Notes: generated by a model from the letters alone, not told the origin. Numbered from the stretch's first letter, positions 1 through 8,420 are shown. The stretch: DNA of 64,000 nucleotides from Methylacidiphilales bacterium (GCA_021272315.1 JAJSLI010000020.1:17917-81916); one strand, 5' to 3'. Numbers and translations: made by a program.

Positions 1-836
1 ACGGCATAGTCTCCCACGCAGGTGGAGGGGTTGAGCGAAGGCAGTTCGCTTTCGCCGATGCTGAAGGAGATGGTCGGAATCGTCGCCGGCGAGATGCCCG
101 CCGCGCGCAAGGCGCGGAAGAAGGCGACATTTGTGTCGCCGTTGATGGTGTTGAGTATGACGTCGGGATGGGCGGCCACAATGCGGGCGACGATGGGTCC
201 AACGGTTGTTCCTCCGAGCGGAATGTAGTCTTGGCTGAGGATTTGTCCGCCGAGGGCCCGGACCTGGTCGCCGATCACGGCGTTGGCGGCGCGAGGAAAA
301 ACATAATCGGAACCGACAAGATAGAAACGGCGGGCCCTGAGATTGTCAAAAGCCCACTTCACCGCAGGTATAATCTGCTGGTTAGGTGCAGCGCCCAGAT
401 AGACGATGTTGGGCGATTGCTCCAAGCCCTCGTACTGGACGGGGTAGAATAGGAGGCCGCCGAGTTGCTCGAAAATCGGGCGCACGGTTTTGCGGCTGGC
501 GGAGGTCCAACAGCCAAAAACGGCGCAGACTTTTTCGTCCGCCAGCAGCCGGTGCGATTCCTGCGCGAAGGTGGGCCAGTCGGAACGGCCGTCGGCGACG
601 ATGGGTTCGACGCGACGGCCACCCAGAAGGCCGCCGGAAGCATTGATTTCCTCGATGGCCAGCTCAGTCGCCTGCACAACCGGGGTCTCGCTAATGGACA
701 TGGTCCCCGTCAGGGAGTGCAGAATGCCGACACGAATTGGGGGGAGGGATTGCCGGTGCCAAAGCTGGCCGAGAATGAGGCAAATGACCGTTGACCCGGC
801 GATTGCCAGGATCCATTGCCGGGAGCGTGTTGTCAT
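1..836 (-). CDS. Periplasmic amide/urea-type substrate-binding protein or sensor domain (partial, C-terminus beyond window)
   Basis: The reading frame is open from an ATG at 836 to the window edge, about 278 codons. An N-terminal hydrophobic segment (residues 8-22) acts as signal peptide or anchor. It is followed by a Peripla_BP_5/6-type fold: the start motif VGILHSLTGTMSISE, then AIEEINASGGLLGG, VFGCWTSASRK and FYPVQYEGLEQSPN. These are typical of AmiC/UrtA-like short-chain amide or urea binding proteins. The same module is also the extracellular sensor of some multidomain histidine kinases. The C-terminus is off the window, so a free transporter component and a receptor cannot be told apart. 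No transporter genes are visible downstream because the window ends. A purine-rich stretch lies just before the start. Confidence 0.8.
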   Translation of the reverse strand, partial: MTTRSRQWILAIAGSTVICLILGQLWHRQSLPPIRVGILHSLTGTMSISETPVVQATELAIEEINASGGLLGGRRVEPIVADGRSDWPTFAQESHRLLADEKVCAVFGCWTSASRKTVRPIFEQLGGLLFYPVQYEGLEQSPNIVYLGAAPNQQIIPAVKWAFDNLRARRFYLVGSDYVFPRAANAVIGDQVRALGGQILSQDYIPLGGTTVGPIVARIVAAHPDVILNTINGDTNVAFFRALRAAGISPATIPTISFSIGESELPSLNPSTCVGDYA

Positions 837-1119
837 CGATCCATCACCCCAAGTTCAATCTGTGGCAGCGATTTGAATGCCAATCTGTTGGGTTGGACGG
901 AGGGAAAATTTGGAATTTTTGCACCTCGCGCAACCTGGACATGAATCGTAGGCAAACCTCCGGCAGAACCGCTCAAAATTCCAGACCGTTTTTATTCGAT
1001 TCAATCCACCACGTTTATGATCACGATGGGGGTTTATCGAGCAAATTCGCCGGGCGGTCTTTCGGTATTGCCCAAGAGCAATTTATTTTCTCCTTTCGGA
1101 GGACGTTTTACCTGGGAAT

Positions 1120-2529
1120 TCAACTCGCCTTGACCTGCGCGACAAGGGCGTTCAAGGAAGCTTTCGCGTCGCCGAAAAGCATCCGCGTATTGTCCTTGTA
1201 GAAGAGATGGTTTTCAATGCCTGCGAAACCTGTGGCCATCGAGCGTTTCATGACAATGACGGTTTTGGCGTGGTCGGCATCAATAATGGGCATGCCATAA
1301 ATCGGGCTGCCTTTATCTTCGCGCGCGGCGGGATTGACCACGTCATTCGCGCCAATGACAAGGCAGACATCCACGCGGTCCATGGTGGGATTGATGGCTT
1401 CCATTTCGCAAAGCTGGTCGTAGGGAACATTCGCTTCGGCCAGCAAGACATTCATATGGCCGGGCATGCGTCCGGCCACGGGATGAATCGCAAAGCGCAC
1501 TTCCACGCCGCGTTCGGCGAGTTCCTCGGAAAGTTCCTGCACCTGATGCTGCGCTTGCGCCACCGCCATGCCGTAACCGGGCACGATGACGACTTGTTGC
1601 GCATAGGCCAGCAACAACGCCGCTTCATCCGCCTGGATAGATTTGACCGTTTTACCCGCGAGATCACCCCCGGCCGCGCCTGTGCCGCCGGCGGAACCAA
1701 ACGCGCCGAACAGAACATTCGAGACCGGACGGTTCATTGCCTTGCACATGAGCAAGGTGAGCAGGGTGCCGGATGAACCGACAAGCGTGCCTGCGACCAC
1801 CATCGCAAGATTGTTGATTGCAAATCCGTCCGCTGCAACCGCGAGACCGGTGAAGGAATTCAACAGCGATATTACAACCGGCATGTCTGCGCCGCCGATG
1901 GGCATGACCATCGCCACGCCGAAGAACAGCGCCAGCAAAAACAAAACGATGAACGCTGTGAAGGTGCCGCCCTCGGAGGCATAAAAAGTCAGCCAGCCGC
2001 CCAGGCCGAGAATGACGAGCAGGACGAGTCCGTTTAATATATTCTGGCCGGGGAACGTGTACGGCTTTTCAAATTTCCCCTCCAGTTTCAGAAACGCGAT
2101 AATACTGCCGGAAAATGAAAGCGATCCGATGAGCGTCGCAAAAAGCATGGAAACCGCGAGAAACGTCGTGATCTGGTTGTCCGGCCTGGTGAATTCCAGG
2201 CTCGCGACCAGCGCCGCGGCTCCGCCGCCCACCCCGTTGAAGAGCGCCACCATTTGCGGCATCGAAGTCATCTTCACGGAATACGCGCCAATTGCGCCGA
2301 TGATCAAACCGATGACTATGCCGATGGCAATGAGCGTGTAGTTGATGCTCCAGGTTTGCGACCAGACATAATCGCCGGTCGGCTTATGCAGGGTCAGAAA
2401 CGCTATCAGCATACCGCCAGCCGCCACCAGGTTGCCGAGGCGCGCCGTCTTCGGCGACGCCAGCAGCTTGATGCCGACGATGAATAATGCCGAGACCCCA
2501 ATGATGATGTAGGCGTTGATAGGGCTCAC
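1120..2529 (-). CDS. pntB: NAD(P) transhydrogenase subunit beta
   Basis: This 469-residue protein is the membrane and NADP(H)-binding subunit of the proton-translocating transhydrogenase, which uses the proton gradient to make NADPH from NADH. Residues 1-265 hold the hydrophobic segments of domain II. The C-terminal domain III carries the NADP-binding motif GYGMAVAQAQ (about 318-327) and HPVAGRMPGHMN (about 349-360). The length matches the family. The start overlaps the stop of the preceding pntAB by 4 bases (ATGA), so the two are translationally coupled. It is the last gene of a three-gene minus-strand operon. About 280 bases without a gene separate it from the next gene. Confidence 0.97.
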   Translation of the reverse strand: MSPINAYIIIGVSALFIVGIKLLASPKTARLGNLVAAGGMLIAFLTLHKPTGDYVWSQTWSINYTLIAIGIVIGLIIGAIGAYSVKMTSMPQMVALFNGVGGGAAALVASLEFTRPDNQITTFLAVSMLFATLIGSLSFSGSIIAFLKLEGKFEKPYTFPGQNILNGLVLLVILGLGGWLTFYASEGGTFTAFIVLFLLALFFGVAMVMPIGGADMPVVISLLNSFTGLAVAADGFAINNLAMVVAGTLVGSSGTLLTLLMCKAMNRPVSNVLFGAFGSAGGTGAAGGDLAGKTVKSIQADEAALLLAYAQQVVIVPGYGMAVAQAQHQVQELSEELAERGVEVRFAIHPVAGRMPGHMNVLLAEANVPYDQLCEMEAINPTMDRVDVCLVIGANDVVNPAAREDKGSPIYGMPIIDADHAKTVIVMKRSMATGFAGIENHLFYKDNTRMLFGDAKASLNALVAQVKAS

Positions 2530-2804
2530 TTCTTTGCTTTCTTGAACATTTGCAACATCCGGTCCGTGACCATGAAGCCGCCGAAGACGTTGGCGGAACC
2601 GAAAACGACCGCGATAAATCCCAGCGCCTGCTCCGGCAGCGTGGCCGCATCCGCCAGCACCAGGATGCCGCCGAACAAAATAATGCCGTGAATGGCGTTC
2701 GTGCCGGACATCAATGGCGTGTGCAGCATCGAGGGCACCTTGGAGATGACCTCAATGCCGACAAAAATGGCCAGAATAAAAATGAAAATAATATTGGAAT
2801 CCAT
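2526..2804 (-). CDS. pntAB: NAD(P) transhydrogenase alpha subunit, membrane part
   Basis: This 92-residue, almost entirely hydrophobic protein has about three membrane segments and a basic C-terminus. It corresponds to the C-terminal membrane part of E. coli PntA, encoded here as a separate gene as in Rhodospirillum (pntAA/pntAB/pntB). Characteristic stretches are VPSMLHTPLMSGTNAIHGI and FGSANVFGGFMVTDRML. It forms the proton channel together with PntB. It lies 6 bases after pntAA and overlaps pntB by 4 bases, so the three genes form one operon. Confidence 0.95.
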   Translation of the reverse strand: MDSNIIFIFILAIFVGIEVISKVPSMLHTPLMSGTNAIHGIILFGGILVLADAATLPEQALGFIAVVFGSANVFGGFMVTDRMLQMFKKAKK

Positions 2805-2810
2805 GGAATT

Positions 2811-3944
2811 TTAGCCGGGTTTGGCGGTGAGTTTTTCGTTCACGATCCTGCCTCCATGCGTGACGAGGCAGCTTTTGATGATTTCGTCGTCGGGTTTGAG
2901 CACGAAGGTTTTTTCCTTTTTATCCCAAAAGGCCTCGACCAGTGCCACGAGGTTGGCCGCATAAACCTGGCTGGCGTCCAACGGCACGCGTCCGGGCAGA
3001 TTCGCAAGGCCGACGATTTTTACCCCGTTGCGGTCGATGACCTGGTCGTAGGCGACATCTTCAACGTTGCCACCGGTTTCCACCGCGAGGTCAACGACCA
3101 CGCTGCCGGGCTTCATGGCGTTGAGCATTTCCTTGGTAACCAGAATCGGCGCTTTGCGTCCGAATACCTGCGCGGCGGTGATGACCACGTCGGAATCGCC
3201 GCAGGTTTTTTTCATCGCGTCGCGCTGTTTTTGGATCTGTTCCTCGGTCAACGCCTTCGCATAGCCGTCCTTCGTCTGGCCGGTCTCTCCAAGATCAATT
3301 TTGAGAAATTGGGCTCCGAGCGATTTCACCTGTTCTTCGACAACGGGCCGCGTGTCATAGGCGGTGACCTTCGCGCCCAGCCGTTTCGCGGTGGCAATCG
3401 CCTGCAAACCGGCGACGCCGACGCCTATGATGAAAACTTTTGCCGGCAGAATCGTTCCCGCCGCCGTGGTCATCATGGGAAAAATTTTGTTGGAATGGCT
3501 CGCGGCGAGGATGACAGCCGCGTAGCCGCCAAGGTTGGCCTGCGAGGAGAGGGCATCCATTCCCTGGCAGATGGTGGAACGGGGAATCATCTCCATGCAA
3601 ATGGCGCTTACCCCGGATTCCGCGAGCTTTTGCAACAAATCCGGCTGGTTAAAGGGATCGAGATAACTGATGTGAATCGTGCCCGGCTTCAGGCTTCCAA
3701 TATCATCGAGGGGCGGCTTGCCCAGCCGCAGAACGATATTTGCCGCCGCCAGCCCGGACGCACGATCCGGGGCCACGCTCGCGCCTGCCGCGGTGTACGC
3801 GGCATCCGGGAAATGAACGCTCAAGCCCAAACCGGACTCGATTTCCACCTGCGCACCCAGTTTCACGAGCCGAGTCACCGTGGACGGCACCATAGCCACC
3901 CGTTTTTCGATGGGACTGGTTTCACGCGCTACAAAGATTCGCAT
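2811..3944 (-). CDS. pntAA: NAD(P) transhydrogenase alpha subunit, NAD-binding part
   Basis: This 377-residue soluble domain I of the transhydrogenase binds NAD(H) and is related to alanine dehydrogenase. The alanine-dehydrogenase-like N-terminus begins RIFVARETSPIEKRVAMVP. A Rossmann motif GVGVAGLQAIATAKRLGA lies near residue 175, followed by YDTRPVVEEQVKSLGAQF. The ATG at 3944 is preferred over a TTG one codon upstream; a GAGG lies 4 bases before it. It is the first gene of the pntAA-pntAB-pntB operon. Confidence 0.96.
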   Translation of the reverse strand: MRIFVARETSPIEKRVAMVPSTVTRLVKLGAQVEIESGLGLSVHFPDAAYTAAGASVAPDRASGLAAANIVLRLGKPPLDDIGSLKPGTIHISYLDPFNQPDLLQKLAESGVSAICMEMIPRSTICQGMDALSSQANLGGYAAVILAASHSNKIFPMMTTAAGTILPAKVFIIGVGVAGLQAIATAKRLGAKVTAYDTRPVVEEQVKSLGAQFLKIDLGETGQTKDGYAKALTEEQIQKQRDAMKKTCGDSDVVITAAQVFGRKAPILVTKEMLNAMKPGSVVVDLAVETGGNVEDVAYDQVIDRNGVKIVGLANLPGRVPLDASQVYAANLVALVEAFWDKKEKTFVLKPDDEIIKSCLVTHGGRIVNEKLTAKPG

Positions 3945-4293
3945 CAAACCTCATTAGGGGAGTTCGGTTGAAATAAAAGCAATTAAAAGCAATAATTGAC
4001 CTGAAATTTTACTGCTAATAGTAGTGCATCTAATGGGGCGGTGGCCAAGTCCAAGAGCTGTCATTTGGGAAGTGGAAATTTGGGGCGAAAATTGACGATT
4101 GTCAGTGAATTCGCCAAATGAGGGACGAAATGGCAAATAGTCCCAAGCTGGTCCAAGATTCCCGGCGTATTGCCAAGTTATTCCCGGGGCATCTTTTGGG
4201 ACGAGACTATTAACATGAGATCCCTGCCGATCTCAAATAAGTCACTTTTCCCTTGCTCCCTGTGTCTTCTCTGCTTTAATCGACCCTCACCTT
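3945..4293. other. Intergenic region between pntAA and rpsO with a degenerate repeat
   Basis: No convincing gene is seen in this 349-base divergent region, which must hold promoters for both the pnt operon and rpsO. The part at 4020-4220 is rich in short related words (catttgg, ccaaatg, ggcaaat, gggac). At 4108-4125 it carries a stretch like the inverted repeats that flank the insert at 6884-7851; both share aatt-y-gccaaatg. This may be a decayed copy of the same dispersed repeat. Confidence 0.4.
4253..4280 (+). promoter_or_regulatory. Possible sigma70-type promoter for rpsO
   Basis: TTGCTC at 4253-4258 and TTTAAT at 4275-4280 are separated by 16 bases, directly before rpsO. The -10 lies only 13 bases before the start codon and no Shine-Dalgarno is visible, so a transcript from here would be nearly leaderless. 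Weak prediction. Confidence 0.3.
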
Positions 4294-4557
4294 ATGGAAG
4301 CAGCGCAGAAAACGGAATACACGAAGGAGTTCAAGTTGCACGAGAAGGACACCGGCTCGGCCGATGTCCAGATCGCGATTCTCACTCATCGTATTAACGA
4401 CCTCACCAAGCACTTGCAAAAGTTCACCAAGGACCATAGCTCGCGCCGGGGTCTTCTGATGATGGTCGCGCAGCGCAAAAAGCTGCAGGACTACCTCAAA
4501 AAATCCGATTCCGCCCGCTACGATAAGGTCATTCAGAAACTAAACCTGCGCAAGTAG
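4294..4557 (+). CDS. rpsO: 30S ribosomal protein S15
   Basis: The 87 residues match the usual S15 length. Family hallmarks are present: the STEYTKEFKLHEKDTGS-like N-terminus (here KTEYTKEFKLHEKDTGSADV), then QIAILTHRINDLTKHL and the rRNA-contact region HSSRRGLLMMVAQRKKLQDYL. S15 binds the central domain of 16S rRNA early in 30S assembly. It sits directly upstream of pnp, the classic rpsO-pnp arrangement, where S15 often represses its own mRNA. No clear Shine-Dalgarno is visible before the ATG. Confidence 0.97.
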   Translation: MEAAQKTEYTKEFKLHEKDTGSADVQIAILTHRINDLTKHLQKFTKDHSSRRGLLMMVAQRKKLQDYLKKSDSARYDKVIQKLNLRK

Positions 4558-4573
4558 CGTCCCCCTCCGCGAA

Positions 4574-4601
4574 AGGCCCTTCCGCCTGGCGGAACGGGTC
4601 T
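4574..4601 (+). promoter_or_regulatory. Stem-loop between rpsO and pnp (processing site or terminator)
   Basis: A GC-rich hairpin has the core ttccgc-ctg-gcggaa (4580-4594), extended by a ggccc/gggtc stem with one bulged base. It lacks a T-run, so it is a poor intrinsic terminator. In E. coli the rpsO-pnp spacer holds an RNase III processing hairpin used in PNPase autoregulation, and this stem sits in the equivalent place. The functional analogy is inference. Confidence 0.5.
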
Positions 4602-4725
4602 TCCCGAAAACTTCAGAGTACAATCAACTTCATCGCCCGACAGGCTCCCGGCGACTGAGTTCATTGTCCTCTGCGTTTCTTTTCCGGTGGAGACGCCTCT
4701 CGCGCTCCAACCGAGAAAAGAACCC

Positions 4726-6873
4726 ATGTCCAGCATTCACACGGTGTCGGCCCAATTTGGCGCCCACCCCATCATCATCGAAACCGGCAAGCTCGCCAAA
4801 CTCGCCGACGGCGCCGTCAGCGTCCGCTATGGCGATACCCTCGTCATCGTCACCGCCGTCTCCGCAACCAAGATCAAGGAAGGCCAGGACTTCTTCCCCC
4901 TCACCGTCGAGTACCGCGAGCGCGCCGCCGCCGTCGGCAAGATTCCCGGCGGTTATTTCAGACGTGAAGGCCGCCCCACGGAAAAGGAAATCCTCACCTG
5001 TCGCATGACCGACCGTCCGCTGCGCCCCCTCTTTCCCAAGGGCTACCTTTACGACACACAGATCATCACCACCCTCCTTTCCGCCGATGGTGAAAACGAT
5101 CCCGACAGTCTCTCGATCAACGGCGCTTCCGCCGCGCTCATGGTCTCCGATATTCCCTTCGGCGGCCCCATCGGCGCAGTCCGCGTCGGCCGGATAGACG
5201 GCAAATTCGTCACCCAGCCCACCCACGCCCAGATGGACCTCAGCGACCTCGACCTCGTCTACGTCGCCACCGAAACCGACATCCTCATGATCGAAGGCTC
5301 CGCCCTCGAACTCCCTGAAGAGGACTTCAAGGCCGCACTCGACTACGCCCAAAAGGAAGCGCAGGTCATCATCGGTCTCCAGAAGGAACTCACCGCCCGC
5401 GCCGCCAAGCCCAAGCGCAACTTGCCGCTTTACACGGTCAAGCCCGAGTTGGTCGACCTCGCCTATGAGATGGTCGCCTCCCGCATTGAAGGCGCGATCT
5501 ACCGCCCGAGCAAGGTCGAGCGCTATACTGCCGTCGGCGAACTGAAAAAAGAAGTCGAGGCCGCTATCAAGGTCAAGTATCCCGAAGCCACCGCTTTTGA
5601 CATCAGCTCCGCCTTCGCCCAAGTTGAGATCAAGGCCTTTCGCGCCGCCATTCTCGACCAGAAGAAACGCAGCGATGGACGCGGCGTGAAGGAAATCCGC
5701 CCTCTTTCCGGCGAAGTCGGGCTTCTGCCCCGTTCCCACGGTTCCTCCCTCTTCGCTCGCGGCGAAACCCAGGCCCTCTGCCTGGCCACTCTCGCCCCCA
5801 GCGACGAAGCCCAGGAACTCGACGGCTACACCGGCGGCGAAATCTCCAAGCGCTTCATTCTCCACTACAACTTCCCTCCCTTCTCCGTCGGCGAAACCGG
5901 ACGCGTCGGTGGGTTGAACCGTCGCGAAATCGGCCACGGCGCGCTGGCCGAAAGGTCCCTCCTCGCCGTTATCCCCAGTGAAACCGACTTTCCCTACGCC
6001 ATCCGCGTCTCCTCCGAAGTCATGGAATCGAACGGTTCCACCTCCATGGCCTCTGTCTGCGGCGGCTGCCTCTCCCTCATGGACGCCGGCGTGCCGATCA
6101 AGTCGCCGGTGGCCGGCATTTCCGTCGGCCTCGTCACCGAGTACGACGACCAGGACAACCTCAAGCGTTACCTCACCCTGATCGACATCCTCGGCGCGGA
6201 AGACCACTACGGCGACATGGATTTCAAGCTCTCCGGCACCCGCGAAGGCGTTACCGGCTTCCAGCTCGATCTCAAACTCTCCGGCATTCCGCTCTCCATC
6301 ATGAAGGAAGCCGTTGACCAGGCCAAAGAGGCCCGCGGCCAGATCCTTGACTTCATGCAAACCGTCATCAACGCGCCGCGCGGCGAACTCTCCCAGTTCG
6401 CGCCCCGCATCGAGACCATCCAGATTAACCCCGAGAAGATCGGCCTCGTCATCGGCCCCGGCGGCAAAAACATCAAGAGCATCGTCGCCGAAACCGGCGC
6501 CGAAATTAACATCGAAGACGATGGCCGCGTCAAAATCTACTCCTCCAGCGGCGACGCCATGCAACGCGCCAAGGAAATCATCCTCGGCATGGTCGGTGAC
6601 ATCGAAGTCGGCAAGATTTATCGCGGTAGCGTGGTCACCATCAAGGACTTCGGCGCTTTCGTCGAAGTCCTCCCCGGCAAGGACGGTCTCGTCCACATCT
6701 CCGAATGGTCAGACGCGCGCATCAACCGCATGACCGACGCCGCCAAGATCGGCGACGAAGTCTGGGTCAAGTGCATCGGCCAGGACGACAAGGGCCGTTC
6801 CAAGCTCAGCCGCAAGGCCGCGCTCAAGGAACGCGCCGAAGCCGGCTTGGACGCCCCCGAGCCCAAGGCCTGA
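4726..6873 (+). CDS. pnp: Polyribonucleotide nucleotidyltransferase (PNPase)
   Basis: This is a 3'-5' phosphorolytic exoribonuclease of RNA turnover and the degradosome. Two RNase PH-like domains flank an all-helical linker (about residues 1-550). They are followed by a KH domain ([16 protein letters not shown]) and an S1 domain ([20 protein letters not shown], then DGLVHISEW). The core motif [13 protein letters not shown] is intact. The ATG at 4726 gives 715 residues, the normal length, and is preceded by gagaaaag. A GTG at 4687 would only add 13 residues of low conservation. It lies 168 bases after rpsO with a hairpin between them. Confidence 0.97.
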   Translation: MSSIHTVSAQFGAHPIIIETGKLAKLADGAVSVRYGDTLVIVTAVSATKIKEGQDFFPLTVEYRERAAAVGKIPGGYFRREGRPTEKEILTCRMTDRPLRPLFPKGYLYDTQIITTLLSADGENDPDSLSINGASAALMVSDIPFGGPIGAVRVGRIDGKFVTQPTHAQMDLSDLDLVYVATETDILMIEGSALELPEEDFKAALDYAQKEAQVIIGLQKELTARAAKPKRNLPLYTVKPELVDLAYEMVASRIEGAIYRPSKVERYTAVGELKKEVEAAIKVKYPEATAFDISSAFAQVEIKAFRAAILDQKKRSDGRGVKEIRPLSGEVGLLPRSHGSSLFARGETQALCLATLAPSDEAQELDGYTGGEISKRFILHYNFPPFSVGETGRVGGLNRREIGHGALAERSLLAVIPSETDFPYAIRVSSEVMESNGSTSMASVCGGCLSLMDAGVPIKSPVAGISVGLVTEYDDQDNLKRYLTLIDILGAEDHYGDMDFKLSGTREGVTGFQLDLKLSGIPLSIMKEAVDQAKEARGQILDFMQTVINAPRGELSQFAPRIETIQINPEKIGLVIGPGGKNIKSIVAETGAEINIEDDGRVKIYSSSGDAMQRAKEIILGMVGDIEVGKIYRGSVVTIKDFGAFVEVLPGKDGLVHISEWSDARINRMTDAAKIGDEVWVKCIGQDDKGRSKLSRKAALKERAEAGLDAPEPKA

Positions 6874-6883
6874 ACTGCCACAT

Positions 6884-6904
6884 GGTAGGGTCCTAATTTG
6901 ATAA
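6884..6904. repeat. Left imperfect inverted repeat of a small inserted cassette
   Basis: These 21 bases match the reverse complement of 7831-7851 at 18 of 21 positions; the shared core is gtcctaatttg. The two copies bracket an AT-richer segment with two small genes just downstream of pnp. This copy lies 10 bases after the pnp stop codon. Confidence 0.65.
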
Positions 6905-6992
6905 ACCTGAAGACAACCATTTTAACCGGATGATTGACGATAGTCTAAGCTGATCGTACCTTTATGTGACGGTTAAAAGCTGTTTCGCGAAA

Positions 6993-7220
6993 ATGAATAA
7001 CATCAAATCTGACCATCTTGTTTCTGCTGGCTCGATTCTAATCGGAGCGGGCACGATCATGAACATAGCCGGAATCTACTTTCAGTACAACTACTCCAAC
7101 AGCGACGAGGAGGCGGATAGGTGCGCCATTTTCCGCGATTGGCGTATGGTTGGTCAGGATATTGAAAAAGCCATTGAAACGGAAGGCCCCAGCCTTCTTG
7201 CTCAAGGCGTTGGGGGCTAA
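6993..7220 (+). CDS. Small hypothetical membrane protein, coupled to DUF2335 gene
   Basis: The 75-residue protein is not recognised. One hydrophobic segment (about residues 9-28) is followed by a polar tail rich in acidic residues with two Trp/Cys-containing stretches. The stop TAA shares its last A with the ATG of the next gene, so the pair is translationally coupled. The ATG at 6993 was chosen over a GTG at 6966 because the hydrophobic segment then starts normally. Base composition is clearly lower in GC than pnp or the peroxiredoxin gene on either side. The pair lies between inverted repeats, suggesting horizontal acquisition. No function is proposed. Confidence 0.6.
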   Translation: MNNIKSDHLVSAGSILIGAGTIMNIAGIYFQYNYSNSDEEADRCAIFRDWRMVGQDIEKAIETEGPSLLAQGVGG

Positions 7221-7765
7221 TGGCTGACACAGAGCCGCAAGATGCAGACCAGTCCCATAAAAGGGAAATTAGTCTTCGTCGCGCTGTTAATTTTGAACGT
7301 TTGTTTTCGGAAGAACCCCTAAAATCACTTAGTCCGGAGCAAAGAAGCGCCCTTGAGCAAACGCTCACGAGGATCGAGATTTCAGCTTCGCAGTCAATCA
7401 GCTATTCGGGGCCGCTGCCTCATCCGTCTTTGCTGGCTAAATACAACGATGTGATTCCAAATGGCGCAGAGCGCATGATGGTAATGGCTGAAAAACAGAG
7501 CGACCACCGGCTTAAGATCGAAACAATGGTTGTAAACAACCAGCAAAGGCAGAGTACAGTAGGGCAATATTTTGCACTGGTGATAACAATCGCGGGATTG
7601 GCACTTTCGGGATGGTTGATTGTCAATAATCACGATACCGCAGGCAGCGCAATTGGAGTTGCCACGATTGGGAGTGTTGCAGCAGCGTTCATAGCCGGAC
7701 GAACTAAACAGAGGTCGGAGCTGGACTCAAAGCGCCGAGCCGTTGAAGCTGCTGAAGAGGAATAA
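7220..7765 (+). CDS. DUF2335 family predicted membrane protein
   Basis: The 181 residues carry the DUF2335 signature in the middle: GPLPHPSLLAKYNDVIPNG followed by AERMMVMAEKQSDHR, a conserved block ending in a run predicted as helix. Two C-terminal membrane segments follow (about residues 115-135 and 141-158), then a charged tail. The N-terminal ~60 residues are polar. The family has no established function; it is scattered in bacterial genomes in a pattern consistent with transfer. It is coupled by a TAATG overlap to the small membrane protein upstream, and the two may form one membrane complex (inference). Confidence 0.8.
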   Translation: MADTEPQDADQSHKREISLRRAVNFERLFSEEPLKSLSPEQRSALEQTLTRIEISASQSISYSGPLPHPSLLAKYNDVIPNGAERMMVMAEKQSDHRLKIETMVVNNQQRQSTVGQYFALVITIAGLALSGWLIVNNHDTAGSAIGVATIGSVAAAFIAGRTKQRSELDSKRRAVEAAEEE

Positions 7766-7816
7766 GTCGACGGTTGAGTGCGTGTTTGGCCGCATCTAGT
7801 CAAAATGGGCGAATAC

Positions 7817-7852
7817 GGGTAGTTCCCCATTTGGCAAATTAGGACACTACCC
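7817..7852. repeat. Right inverted repeat of the cassette, itself palindromic
   Basis: Bases 7831-7851 are the partner of the inverted repeat at 6884-6904. In addition gggtagt (7817-7823) and actaccc (7846-7852) pair with each other, so this end can fold into a hairpin with a 22-base loop. A palindromic end is reminiscent of REP-like elements mobilised by Y1 transposases, but no transposase gene is present. Confidence 0.55.
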
Positions 7853-7864
7853 TCCGCACGCCCC

Positions 7865-7916
7865 GGTTGACCAATCAGCCTGATTTGCTCTAAACCTTAG
7901 GCAAATCAGATCAACC
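7865..7916 (+). promoter_or_regulatory. Two-part inverted repeat upstream of peroxiredoxin gene
   Basis: The inner arms ctgatttgc (7880-7888) and gcaaatcag (7901-7909) are a perfect 9-bp inverted repeat with a 12-base loop. The outer arms ggttga (7865-7870) and tcaacc (7911-7916) pair around it. The structure ends 13 bases before the peroxiredoxin start codon. It could be an operator, a 5'-leader hairpin or a terminator for the cassette; there is no T-run. Confidence 0.45.
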
Positions 7917-7929
7917 CAGACATACCCCT

Positions 7930-8406
7930 ATGCCCCTCAAAATCGGAACTTCCGCCCCTGACTTCACCCTCAAAACCAAAAACGCCAACGGCCTCGAAGA
8001 CGTCAAGCTCAGCGCCAACTTCGGCCAGCGCAACACCGTCCTGCTCTTTTTCCCGCTCGCCTTTACCGGCGTCTGCACCCAGGAATTTTGCGACGTTTCC
8101 GGCGGCATCTCCGCCTACGACAGCCTCAACGCCGCCGTCTACGGCATCAGCGTGGACAGTCCCTTCGCGCAGGAGGCCTGGGCCTTGAAGGAAAAGATCA
8201 ACATCAAGCTGCTGAGCGACCTGAACAAGACCGTCATCAAGTCCTACGAGGTCGTCTTCCCCGGACTCGCCGGCATCGGCGACACGGCGGCCCGCGCCGC
8301 CTTCGTCATCGACAAACAGGGCAAGATTATCTACGCCGAACAGACCGCGACGCCCAAGGACCTGCCCAATTTCGAAGCGGTTAAAGCCACCCTCGCCAAA
8401 CTCTAA
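7930..8406 (+). CDS. Peroxiredoxin (AhpC/TSA family, AhpE-like)
   Basis: This thiol peroxidase of 158 residues reduces peroxides through a peroxidatic Cys. The motif FPLAFTGVCTQEFC contains the likely peroxidatic Cys49 and a second Cys54 five residues on; the FTGVCT form is that of the AhpE/Prx5-like branch. The thioredoxin-fold pattern continues with YGISVDSPFAQEAW and the conserved Arg context TAARAAFVIDKQGKI. The reductant is not evident from the neighbours. The gene is followed 15 bases later by a YqjD-like gene, and both end at the terminator at 8662. Confidence 0.9.
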   Translation: MPLKIGTSAPDFTLKTKNANGLEDVKLSANFGQRNTVLLFFPLAFTGVCTQEFCDVSGGISAYDSLNAAVYGISVDSPFAQEAWALKEKINIKLLSDLNKTVIKSYEVVFPGLAGIGDTAARAAFVIDKQGKIIYAEQTATPKDLPNFEAVKATLAKL

Positions 8407-8420
8407 TCCTCTCAGCGCTC

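Noticed and set aside
1067-1082. Small hairpin (attgc/gcaat) downstream of pntB as terminator
   Set aside because: Only 5 bp with no T-run on the minus strand; too weak to call.
4630-6696. 688-codon open frame on the minus strand
   Set aside because: It lies entirely opposite pnp; its Asp/Gly/Ala-rich product is a by-product of high-GC codon bias in the real gene, which has complete KH and S1 domains.
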